From the NCBI GenBank assembly GCA_030145595.1, contig JAQYVG010000113.1, forward strand, positions 1 through 10,566: DNA of 10,566 bases. Reading direction: 5' to 3'. The notes beneath the pieces were generated by a model. That model made no database searches and was not told the DNA's origin. It worked only from the letters and a program-made list of their open reading frames with translations. Position numbers and translations under genes: made by a program. Source of the stretch: Desulfobacterales bacterium. GTDB taxonomy: Bacteria > Desulfobacterota > Desulfobacteria > Desulfobacterales > UBA11574. Positions 1-5,726 of this stretch are shown here, piece by piece. How positions within the stretch are numbered: position 1 is the first letter of the stretch; every line of letters begins with the position of its first letter.

Positions 1-116
1 GCAGATTGAAAAGATGGATTGTTTTGCTTCAGCGACCAAACTACCAATAAAGTAGTTATCGCTAAAAAAACTATAGATGCCGCGGTAAGGTTAATTGGTT
101 TTTCTTTTTTTTCCAT
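1..116 (-). CDS. N-terminal part of a small membrane-anchored protein, truncated by the window edge
   Basis: Reading leftward from an ATG at 114-116 gives 38 residues before the window ends. The start is a short lysine/glutamate-rich stretch (MEKKEKPIN), followed by one hydrophobic segment at about residues 10-28 ending in VVWSL, then a polar tail (KQNNPSFQS). This looks like a signal anchor or uncleaved signal peptide, with the N-terminus inside the cell and the missing remainder outside. A TAG stop lies in frame two codons upstream, so this ATG is the only start available. The Shine-Dalgarno sequence is weak (a GAG in TTGAGTT). A promoter pointing the same way lies at 378-405. The family cannot be recognised from this much sequence, and with so little of it the chance that it is spurious is real. 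Confidence 0.4.
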   Translation of the reverse strand, partial: MEKKEKPINLTAASIVFLAITTLLVVWSLKQNNPSFQS

Positions 117-519
117 AATCTATAACTCAAATCAAATGCAAACAGCGCGTTTCCTTTCATTTTTAGTTCTCAAAATAGATTAAATATTGTGATGTTTTTC
201 TCCTTGTTAAGACCCCGGCTTATTAGCTTATCTCAAAAATGATGCCCTGTCCATTTCTGACATACCTGCAAGAAAATCAGATATTTAATGGCTCCAAACT
301 CTTGCGATACGCTTAGCGCATCCAAGATCATTATTGGTCGCTACTTTCTTATGGTATGCGTACCAAGGTATTATGTAACTATATGGCACCTTGTAGTATA
401 GTCAACACGATTGCCTTTGCTTCAAGCTGATTTTTAGGTTTTTCGTTTGACTCAATTATTTATGGGCTGGCTTGTCAGTGGAAGGCAATTGAAGCTTTAT
501 GTGGAAACACAAGATTTAG
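117..519. other. AT-rich intergenic region, no gene seen
   Basis: No open frame with a ribosome binding site is seen on either strand. On the minus strand the stretch may be a leader of roughly 255 bases for the gene starting at 116, driven by the promoter at 378-405. It contains an 11-codon ATG frame (MSEMDRASFLR, minus, around 240-275) and an AAGGAG sequence near 206 with no ATG at proper spacing; neither can be defended as a gene. A small 5-bp hairpin (TGGTA/TACCA) lies around 353-366. The base composition is clearly more AT-rich than the oxidoreductase gene to the right. Confidence 0.4.
378..405 (-). promoter_or_regulatory. Predicted sigma-70-type promoter pointing left
   Basis: On the minus strand, TTGACT (400-405) is followed 16 bases later by TATAGT (378-383). 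Each box matches five of six positions of the TTGACA/TATAAT consensus. Transcription would start near 370 and run left toward the partial gene beginning at 116. The region is AT-rich, so a chance match is possible. Confidence 0.45.
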
Positions 520-684
520 ATATGGATATCCATAAAAAATAGGTGTTATTGTGTTGTTCGAGAATTAGGAATTAGCTGTACAGATGTAGCAAGACGTTTA
601 GGGATGAGTCAGCCGGGAGTAGGGTACGCTGTAAGTCGAGGCGAAAAGATCGCTAAAAAGCATAAATACCAATTACATGAATGA
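520..684 (+). pseudogene. 3' remnant of a REP-associated (Y1/RAYT-like) transposase
   Basis: Frame 541-684 on the plus strand reads RCYCVVRELGISCTDVARR, then LGMSQPGVGYAVSRGEKIAK, then KHKYQLHE and a TGA stop. The pattern (aromatic/Cys)-x-VRELGIS, then ARRL-x-xSQP-x-V, then V-x-RGEKIA is the C-terminal helix-turn-helix tail (DnaA-C-like) that follows the Y1 HUH nuclease domain in many RAYT/IS200-like transposases. An in-frame TAG at 517-519 closes the frame on the left. No HUH motif or catalytic Tyr is seen upstream in any frame, so only the tail survives. A neighbouring frame (about 498-540, reading KLYVETQDLDMDI) could be a frame-shifted continuation, but this is uncertain. It is on the opposite strand to all intact genes and lies 48 bases outside the left copy of the 17-base inverted repeat. 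Assignment is by motif only. Confidence 0.62.
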
Positions 685-732
685 GTTATTTGCTTATTTA
701 TGTCCCGGATTACACGCACTAATTCAACTATA

Positions 733-749
733 GATGGCGTCGTAAAAAG
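733..749 (+). repeat. Left copy of the 17-base inverted repeat GATGGCGTCGTAAAAAG
   Basis: The sequence GATGGCGTCGTAAAAAG reads toward the oxidoreductase gene and begins to be followed by that gene's stop codon only 8 bases later. An exact inverted copy lies at 4551-4567, and a three-mismatch copy at 5710-5726. The two exact copies point inward and enclose only the oxidoreductase and the TrpD-like gene. Confidence 0.8.
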
Positions 750-757
750 CGTTAGAG

Positions 758-2980
758 TTACGCTTTGGAAATCTTGCAGCGCATGTATTCTCCCTTGAGC
801 GGCCACGCACCGGATAAAGGATCGCATTTATCCGGATCATCGTCTGTGGTAACGTTGATGTTGCTTTCCCAAAGGCCGTACAGGGAAGGTTCGGCAGCAT
901 CCATTTCCGGAAACCACCATGCATGCTGAGAAACTATATAGCGAGGATGAAAACAGTTTGACAGGCGTGCTTTTTGCTTGACCCGCCCCAAATGTGTTTC
1001 AATAAAGACCCAATCCCCGTCGTTTATCCCCTTCTTCCGAGCGGTGTCAAAATGGATTTCGACAATGGGGTCGCGATGTCGCTTGCGAAAGGCTTCAACG
1101 TGGCGAAATTCGCTGTGGTGGTATGGCATCACCCGAACCCCGCTGATATTGATCAAGGGATATTTTTTCTTGATCTCTTCTGGAATGTCAGGTTCGGTAT
1201 AATCGGGAAGTGGGTCGTAATCGAGCTGTTCCAATATGGTGGAATAGAGTTCGACTTTGCCCGAAGGCGTTGCCAGAGGGCCCTTTTGGCATCTCCCCGC
1301 TTCAGGCGGCACCACTTTAGCACGTGTCTGGTGCACAAATTCTTCCAGTGAACTATGCCCTTCTGCGTCCATCAATTCGGCTATCCGATACTCCCAGACG
1401 TCCTCAAAGGTCTTCCAGGGCCAGTGGTCGGCCTGACCCAGCCTCACTCCAAGCTCGCGCCAGAATTCGTAGTCATTAAGCCGTTCATACTCGCCGGGGA
1501 CGCGGGCGGGTAAGGCAGCTTCGCCTACTTGTACCAGTGGATATCCGCCCACGGAAGCAAAATTGCCCATATCGGGTCTCTCCATCCAGCTGGCTGCGGG
1601 GAGGACATAGTCGGAGATGGCCGTGGTCGGCGTCCAGGTAAGGTCAAAAGTAACCAGAAGGTCGGTGCTAAGCAGCGCCTTATAAACCAGTTTGGTATTG
1701 GCATAAGAAAGCAGCGGATTGCTGCACGATACCAAAAGGGATTTCACCGGATACGGTTTGCCCGTAAGCATTGCCCGGAAAACCGTTGGCGCGTGGGCCG
1801 GACTGTGAAGGTTTACCGCGGCCGCATGTCGCTCTCCCCAAACCTTGCGCATCTGTGCTTCGATGAGTTCCCAGCCCGGATACCCCAGGAAGCGGAACCG
1901 GTCACTGCCAAGCTGTTTGCGGCGTTGTTTAGCCGGGAGCATTTCATTGGCTTCCATGCACACATCCGGGATAAACCCGGGGCACGGACTGGAAATCAGT
2001 TCGCCGCCCTCAACATCGACGGTGCCCACAATTGCCCGCAGAAGGTTGATCGCCCGAATAGCCTGAATACTGTTGGGCGCACCGTGTTCCGCGGCCACAC
2101 CGATGACCATATTTGACGGTTGGTTGGCGGCGTAATAACGCGCCGTCTCAAAAACGGCATCCGTTGACAACCCGGTGATTTCGGCGACCCTGTGCGGTGG
2201 ATAGGCGGCGGCCCGCTGCTTTAACTTGGCAAATCCGGCAGTATAATTTTCCACAAAGGTCCTGTCGTAAAGCTCTTCTTCAATGATGACATGTATCATC
2301 CCCAGGGCTAGCGCAGTGTCGGTCCCCGGCCTGATCTGCACCCACCGGTCGGCTCGGCGGGAGGGTTCGATAAACCGGGGGTCGATAACCATTGTCTTTA
2401 TACCGGCCTTTTTCGCCTTAAGAAAACTATTCCATGAGGATGGTCCGCCTTCGTGAGCATTGCGCCCCCAATGAACCGCCAACTTTGTTTTCCCCGGCTT
2501 TCTATCCGGCACCAGATGCCCGCCGAAAGTGGCAAACCACACCATGGCACGGGGTGCATAGCAGATGGTAATAACGCCGATGCGGTTGGGACTGCCAAAG
2601 AGATTCATGAAACGGGTCTTGGCAAATTCCGCTGCGCCGCGCCCGGTGCCCGAGCTGGTTGCCACCGCCTCGGCTCCGTACCGGCGGCGGATGGCTTCCA
2701 GTTTTTCTGCTATTTCGTCCAGAGCCTGATCCCAGGATATCTGCTCCCACTGGTTGGCTCCGCGGGGCCCGGAGCGCTTCATGGGGAAGCTGAGCCGAAA
2801 CGGATGGTGCTGGTAGTCCTTTGCCAGTGTCGGACGCACACAGAAAGCACCCGGAACTACGGGAGCTGCAGTGTCCACGGCCACCCGTTGAACCTGCCCA
2901 TCCTTGACATAGACTTTCATGGCGCAACCCACGCTCGTACAAAAAAAGCAGGAAGAATATTTTAATTCGATCTCAGACAT
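758..2980 (-). CDS. Mo/W-bisMGD oxidoreductase, acetylene hydratase-like branch of the DMSO reductase family
   Basis: This 740-residue protein is a complete DMSO-reductase-family catalytic subunit. A [4Fe-4S] motif opens it: Cys11, Cys14, Cys19 and Cys47. The spacing C-x2-C-x4-C has one residue more than the usual C-x2-C-x3-C. The conserved QISWDQALDEIAEKL stretch is at about 80-94. The metal-ligand loop is GSPNRIGVITICYAPR, with Cys140 as the likely Mo/W ligand. Further cofactor-binding segments are VIDPRF (198-203), RPGTDTALALGMIHVI (217-232) and ATPSGKVELYS (570-580). A C-terminal molybdopterin-dinucleotide domain runs from about 607 to 735. The length and several of these blocks match acetylene hydratase as remembered, but the catalytic Asp that follows that enzyme's second cluster Cys is Thr15 here, so acetylene is unlikely to be its substrate. 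There is no Tat signal and no adjacent iron-sulfur or membrane subunit, so it should be a soluble cytoplasmic enzyme. The ribosome binding site is weak. It lies 134 bases downstream of the TrpD-like gene. Family is firm, substrate unknown. Confidence 0.9.
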   Translation of the reverse strand: MSEIELKYSSCFFCTSVGCAMKVYVKDGQVQRVAVDTAAPVVPGAFCVRPTLAKDYQHHPFRLSFPMKRSGPRGANQWEQISWDQALDEIAEKLEAIRRRYGAEAVATSSGTGRGAAEFAKTRFMNLFGSPNRIGVITICYAPRAMVWFATFGGHLVPDRKPGKTKLAVHWGRNAHEGGPSSWNSFLKAKKAGIKTMVIDPRFIEPSRRADRWVQIRPGTDTALALGMIHVIIEEELYDRTFVENYTAGFAKLKQRAAAYPPHRVAEITGLSTDAVFETARYYAANQPSNMVIGVAAEHGAPNSIQAIRAINLLRAIVGTVDVEGGELISSPCPGFIPDVCMEANEMLPAKQRRKQLGSDRFRFLGYPGWELIEAQMRKVWGERHAAAVNLHSPAHAPTVFRAMLTGKPYPVKSLLVSCSNPLLSYANTKLVYKALLSTDLLVTFDLTWTPTTAISDYVLPAASWMERPDMGNFASVGGYPLVQVGEAALPARVPGEYERLNDYEFWRELGVRLGQADHWPWKTFEDVWEYRIAELMDAEGHSSLEEFVHQTRAKVVPPEAGRCQKGPLATPSGKVELYSTILEQLDYDPLPDYTEPDIPEEIKKKYPLINISGVRVMPYHHSEFRHVEAFRKRHRDPIVEIHFDTARKKGINDGDWVFIETHLGRVKQKARLSNCFHPRYIVSQHAWWFPEMDAAEPSLYGLWESNINVTTDDDPDKCDPLSGAWPLKGEYMRCKISKA

Positions 2981-3034
2981 CTGCTAATCACTTTCTTTAA
3001 TCGCCACTAAGACACCAAGGCAGTCACGGGTGAA

Positions 3035-3099
3035 CAGTTATCAGTGAGAAGTGATCAGTAAGGGAAAACTGATTACTGATAACCGATCACTGATCACTT
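3035..3099. repeat. Inverted repeat of TGATCAGT/TGATAACTGA words between the TrpD-like gene and the oxidoreductase gene
   Basis: AAGTGATCAGT (3049-3059) is perfectly complementary to ACTGATCACTT (3089-3099), with 29 bases between. TTATCAGT (3039-3046) also pairs with ACTGATAA (3075-3082), so alternative folds exist. The whole stretch is built from variants of one short word. Just to its right in minus-strand reading, 3002-3029 holds another wordy stretch (CACTAAGACACCAAGG). There is no T-run after the stem as in a standard Rho-independent terminator. It could still end or attenuate transcription between the two genes. Confidence 0.7.
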
Positions 3100-3114
3100 A
3101 CTTTTGGGGAGCGT

Positions 3115-4236
3115 TTACGTCTGCTGAATCATTTTTTCCAGCACCGGGAGGCCGTCTTCCGGTTTTTCGTTTTGCCAGGTTACCCAACTGCGCAGTTTTT
3201 CTAACGCGTTGCCATTTCCGATGGCCTCGCGGGCCATGTCGATCCCCTCTTTTAGATCCTTGGCCTTGCCTGTGATATAAAGCAGGGGGGCCGCGTTAAG
3301 ACAAACGATGTCGCTGCGAGGTCCTTCGTCCTTTCCCATGATTACACGCAAAAGTGCCAGCGAATCTTTTTGCACGTTACGGCTGGACGCCATATCTTCA
3401 AACCGGGCTCGCTTAATGCCGAGATCCTCAGGTGCGAGAGTGTATTTGTCGATAGTGCCGTCTTCGGCCAGTTCGGCCACATGATTGGTTCCGAGCGTGG
3501 ATAATTCGTCCATCCCCTTGTCGCTGTTATCATCGAGTCCATACATGACAAAAGCCCGTTTAAAGCCGATTTCTCGAAGCGTTTGTGCTTCAATGTCGAT
3601 CATATCGATTGTAGGAACACCCATAACCTTGAAAGTCGGCATGGTCGGATTTAACAGCGGTCCCACCAGGTTGATGGCCGAACCAAAACGAATCTGGGAC
3701 AGCACCCGTGCCAGAGTCTTGGGGTGCACCGAAGGTAAAAAAGCATTCCAGGCGCATATACCGGCCTTTTCAATGCTCTGCTTCGGCAGTTTTGGTGCGG
3801 ACTCCACGTTTACCCCCAGGGCTTCCACCACATCGATGGCACCGCAGTTGGAAGAAATGGCCCGCGCGGCATGGCGTACAACATACAAACCGCACGCAGA
3901 AGCGACAATTGCCGCGCCGGAGCTGATGTTGAACGTCTTCAGCGTATCTGCTCCGGTACCGCAATTATCGATAAGCGGTTCCGGGACGTCCACCTTGACT
4001 TTTACGGTGTCGTGTTCATAGAGTGCTTCGAACGTTCCCGCGACCTCCTCCGGGGTTTCCGGCTTTGCTTTCAATGCGCCGATAAAGGCTCCCTGCTGTA
4101 AGTCCGATTGCTCTTCTTCACAGATCTGTCGCCAGCATTCGCGCGCCTCTTCGCGGGTAATATCTTTACCCTGTGTCAGCCGCACAACAATGGCGCCAAA
4201 CTCTCTCCAGCGGTCTTCTTTGCTTTCCATTTCCAT
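3115..4236 (-). CDS. TrpD-like phosphoribosyltransferase with altered acceptor site
   Basis: The 373 residues have the class IV glycosyltransferase layout of anthranilate phosphoribosyltransferase: an N-terminal helical domain (about 13-75), then a PRPP-binding domain. Conserved signatures are NCGTGADTLKTFNISS (91-106, the PRPP loop), SSNCGAIDVVEALGV (128-142), VGPLLNP (191-197) and the metal-binding pair Asp243-Glu244 in GMDELSTLGTNHVAEL. The acceptor side differs. The classical KHGNR is RHAAR (121-125), replacing the Asn that contacts anthranilate. The region after HP (171-172) lacks the VR..LG.RT pattern, with Gln181 where the anthranilate-binding Arg is expected and a two-residue gap. GTGGD is GTGAD. 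PRPP use is therefore likely, anthranilate as acceptor unlikely. No other trp gene is nearby. The start is chosen for the upstream AAGGAT and AAGGAG; Met3 is an alternative. It lies upstream of the oxidoreductase and may be co-transcribed with it. Confidence 0.82.
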   Translation of the reverse strand: MEMESKEDRWREFGAIVVRLTQGKDITREEARECWRQICEEEQSDLQQGAFIGALKAKPETPEEVAGTFEALYEHDTVKVKVDVPEPLIDNCGTGADTLKTFNISSGAAIVASACGLYVVRHAARAISSNCGAIDVVEALGVNVESAPKLPKQSIEKAGICAWNAFLPSVHPKTLARVLSQIRFGSAINLVGPLLNPTMPTFKVMGVPTIDMIDIEAQTLREIGFKRAFVMYGLDDNSDKGMDELSTLGTNHVAELAEDGTIDKYTLAPEDLGIKRARFEDMASSRNVQKDSLALLRVIMGKDEGPRSDIVCLNAAPLLYITGKAKDLKEGIDMAREAIGNGNALEKLRSWVTWQNEKPEDGLPVLEKMIQQT

Positions 4237-4254
4237 GATCCTTTAGTCTCCTTT

Positions 4255-4412
4255 ACTAGTTAGTTTCCATCCATAAATGGCTATTTTTCCGATGAGCGGC
4301 GTTCTCCGCGGGTTTCCGCCCTCGACGTACTAAAGTACGCCTCGGCCGAAAACCCTTGTGCGGCCTTGCTCATCGAAAAAATCCCTCATTTATGAATTGG
4401 AAACTACATAGT
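4255..4412. repeat. 158-base near-perfect palindrome (MITE- or REP-like element)
   Basis: The two arms meet at the centre GTAC-TAAA-GTAC (4327-4338). From the left end, ACTAGTTAGTTTCC and CATAAATG match the reverse complement of the right end (GGAAACTACATAGT, CATTTATG). Further in, CGATGAGC pairs with GCTCATCG, and a GGGTTT-rich block pairs with its AAACCC counterpart. Only scattered mismatches and one or two indels interrupt about 75 bases per arm. It carries no open reading frame. It fills the space just upstream of the TrpD-like start (19 bases away), so it would form a large cruciform or RNA hairpin next to that gene's translation start. A second partial copy of its tip, ATTTATGGATGGA, lies at 4424-4436. 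This looks like a non-autonomous mobile repeat. Confidence 0.85.
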
Positions 4413-4550
4413 GCTCCAAGTTATTTATGGATGGACACTAGATAAGTTTTAACCAAAACAATGCAGACAATTTGTCACAGAGCGAAGTACCTATAAATCA
4501 ACACCAAAATGCTACAACCCGCCTGAGGCGGACAAGCGCAGTAGGTGGGA
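4413..4550. other. Gap between palindrome and right 17-base repeat
   Basis: No gene is seen. It holds a partial copy of the palindrome tip (4424-4436), a small inverted repeat GACAA-T-TTGTC (4466-4476) and a CCGCC-TGA-GGCGG hairpin (4519-4531) that looks like one arm of a further palindromic element leading into the CTTTTTACGACGCCATC repeat. Any promoter for the TrpD-like gene should lie here or in the palindrome; no convincing one was found. Confidence 0.4.
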
Positions 4551-4567
4551 CTTTTTACGACGCCATC
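4551..4567 (-). repeat. Right copy of the 17-base inverted repeat, overlapping the nrdR stop codon
   Basis: Read on the minus strand this is GATGGCGTCGTAAAAAG, identical over all 17 bases to 733-749 but inverted. The nrdR stop codon TGA (4566-4568) is formed by one base outside the repeat plus its first two bases. Confidence 0.8.
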
Positions 4568-5021
4568 AATGTTTGTCCAACAGACTTTTAAGTTCAGCGA
4601 CAAAATCGTTAACATCTTTGAATTCTCTGTAAACCGAAGCAAACCTTACATAGGCAACATCGTCTAACTCATGAAGTTTCAACATAATTTTTTCGCCAAG
4701 TTGGTGGGAAGGTATCTCTTTCTCACCGGTCTCCCTGAGGTCGCGTTCCAGTTCGTCGAGAAATTGGTCGATAACATGCACACTGATGTTCCGCTTTTCG
4801 CAGGCCTTTTTTATCCCTGTTCGGACTTTGTCGCGGGAAAAAACTTCGCGGCGCCCATCTTTTTTAATAAGCATAACAGTAACTTCTTCGATATGCTCGT
4901 AAGTTGTAAAGCGCCGGGTGCAAAGAATGCATTCCCTGCGTCTGCGGACGGCATTCCCATCTTTACTTAACCTGGAGTCGATGACCTTGTTGTCAATTTC
5001 GCCACAAAATGGACACTTCAT
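4566..5021 (-). CDS. nrdR: NrdR transcriptional repressor of ribonucleotide reductase genes
   Basis: The protein has 151 residues, the usual length for NrdR. The N-terminal zinc ribbon uses Cys3, Cys6, Cys31 and Cys34 (MKCPFCG ... CILC), followed by RRFTTYEHIE. The ATP-cone domain spans about 49-139 (KKDGRREVFSRDKVRTGI ... YVRFASVYREF). The family binds ATP or dATP in the cone and represses nrd operons when dATP is plentiful. The start ATG at 5019-5021 is chosen because it begins exactly at the zinc ribbon and has GGGAGG at good spacing; the frame stays open further upstream, but that part overlaps the deaminase gene and is not NrdR-like. The upstream deaminase gene ends 37 bases away, so co-transcription is likely. 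No NrdR box is seen in this window. The stop codon lies in the 17-base repeat. Confidence 0.95.
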   Translation of the reverse strand: MKCPFCGEIDNKVIDSRLSKDGNAVRRRRECILCTRRFTTYEHIEEVTVMLIKKDGRREVFSRDKVRTGIKKACEKRNISVHVIDQFLDELERDLRETGEKEIPSHQLGEKIMLKLHELDDVAYVRFASVYREFKDVNDFVAELKSLLDKH

Positions 5022-5058
5022 GAATCCTCCCTGCCTGCGGTTTAAGCGTGATATGATT

Positions 5059-5511
5059 TTATAGTTGTATAACTTCAATGCCGGCGGCTTCCAGCATCTC
5101 ACCGGACATGGCATCGGCATATCCGGATTGGTGATAGATTTTTGAGATACCGGCATTTATGATCATTTTTGCACATATGGAACATGGCAGATTTGTGCAG
5201 AAAAGCGTGGCCCCCTTAATGGAAACACCATGAAGTGCGGCCTGAATAATTGCATTCTGTTCAGCATGTATGCCCCGGCATAATTCATGATTTTTCCCCG
5301 AGGCCACATTCAATTGCTCACGCAGGCAACCTACCTCACTGCAGTGTTCAATACCGGTGGGGGCTCCGTTATAGCCGGTGGCAAGAACCCTTTTATCTTT
5401 TACGATGATAGCACCGACCGCACGCCTGAGGCACGTGGTGCGCTTGGCCACCAAAAACGTAATATCCATAAAGTAAGTTTCCCATGAAGGGCGGCCACTT
5501 TCACCTGACAC
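5059..5511 (-). CDS. comEB: Deoxycytidylate (dCMP) deaminase, ComEB-like
   Basis: A 150-residue zinc deaminase that converts dCMP to dUMP, the precursor of dTMP, in the cytoplasm. The catalytic motif is HAEQNAI (His82, Glu84) with PCSICAK supplying Cys110 and Cys113. Other family features are RPSWETYFMDI near the N-terminus, CLRRAVGAIIVKD, GYNGAPTG (46-53) and the extra HC...GCLRE cysteines typical of dCMP deaminases rather than cytidine or riboflavin-pathway deaminases. The start is GTG at 5509-5511, with AAGGAGG ten bases upstream; Met15 would remove part of the conserved N-terminus. It sits between glyA and nrdR, and its product feeds the thymidylate reaction that also uses the methylene-tetrahydrofolate made by GlyA. 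The length is normal and nothing is missing. Confidence 0.93.
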   Translation of the reverse strand: MSGESGRPSWETYFMDITFLVAKRTTCLRRAVGAIIVKDKRVLATGYNGAPTGIEHCSEVGCLREQLNVASGKNHELCRGIHAEQNAIIQAALHGVSIKGATLFCTNLPCSICAKMIINAGISKIYHQSGYADAMSGEMLEAAGIEVIQL

Positions 5512-5565
5512 TTATATTCAGCCTCCTTACCATAACCCAGGTTTATCACGGGCTAATCCTGACGG

Positions 5566-5601
5566 TCTCGCAAAAAGGAAAATATTTGATTTTTTGCGAG
5601 A
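5566..5601. terminator. 11-bp hairpin between glyA and the dCMP deaminase gene
   Basis: TCTCGCAAAAA (5566-5576) pairs perfectly with TTTTTGCGAGA (5591-5601) across a 14-base loop. On the minus strand the stem's 3' arm opens with a T-run. The stem is A/T-rich at the loop side and no U-tract follows its base, so it is not a canonical terminator. It may attenuate read-through into the deaminase gene or stabilise the glyA mRNA 3' end. The TCGCAAAAAG word resembles the TCGTAAAAAG core of the 17-base repeat. Confidence 0.5.
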
Positions 5602-5697
5602 GTATTTTGTATTTGGCATTTAGTGTTTGGTTATCTAACAAGATGGTATATCAGCACATATTTGAAACAAAATACTAAATACTAAAAACCAAACACC
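5602..5697. repeat. Loose inverted repeat of AAATACTAAA / CCAAACAC words
   Basis: The left arm (about 5602-5632) and right arm (5668-5697) are reverse complements at roughly 21 of 30 positions. The right arm is almost free of G and the left almost free of C. Each arm is built from small variants of the same words (AATACTAAATACTAAA, AACCAAACAC). With the hairpin at 5566-5601 and the stop-codon motif at 5699-5726 it fills the glyA-deaminase gap. Confidence 0.6.
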
Positions 5698-5698
5698 T

Positions 5699-5726
5699 GA
5701 TGAATGCGGCTTTTTACGAATTCATC
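5699..5726. repeat. Variant copy of the stop-codon repeat at the glyA 3' end, with hairpin
   Basis: CTTTTTACGAATTCATC (5710-5726) matches the 17-base repeat at 4551-4567 at 14 positions. On the minus strand its first bases form part of the glyA TGA stop (5725-5727), just as the copy at 4551-4567 does for nrdR. GATGAAT (5699-5705) and ATTCATC (5720-5726) can pair as a 7-bp stem. Confidence 0.7.

Noticed and set aside
240..275. Eleven-codon leader peptide (MSEMDRASFLR) upstream of the left-end gene
   Set aside because: No clear ribosome binding site, no attenuator structure, and no codon bias that would suggest a regulatory leader.
1529..2116. 195-codon open frame on the plus strand inside the oxidoreductase gene
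   Set aside because: It is antisense to a firmly identified gene, has no recognisable domain, and open antisense frames are expected in G/C-rich coding sequence.
3485..4021. 178-codon plus-strand frame opposite the TrpD-like gene
   Set aside because: Shadow of the minus-strand gene; the composition is that of reversed codons and no ribosome binding site or motif is seen.
4466..4476. GACAATTTGTC inverted repeat as an operator for the TrpD-like gene
   Set aside because: Only five bases per arm in an AT-rich gap, with no promoter boxes around it that hold up.
5022..5156. 45-residue upstream extension of NrdR
   Set aside because: It overlaps the deaminase gene and has no similarity to NrdR, and the ATG at 5021 starts exactly at the zinc ribbon with a good ribosome binding site.
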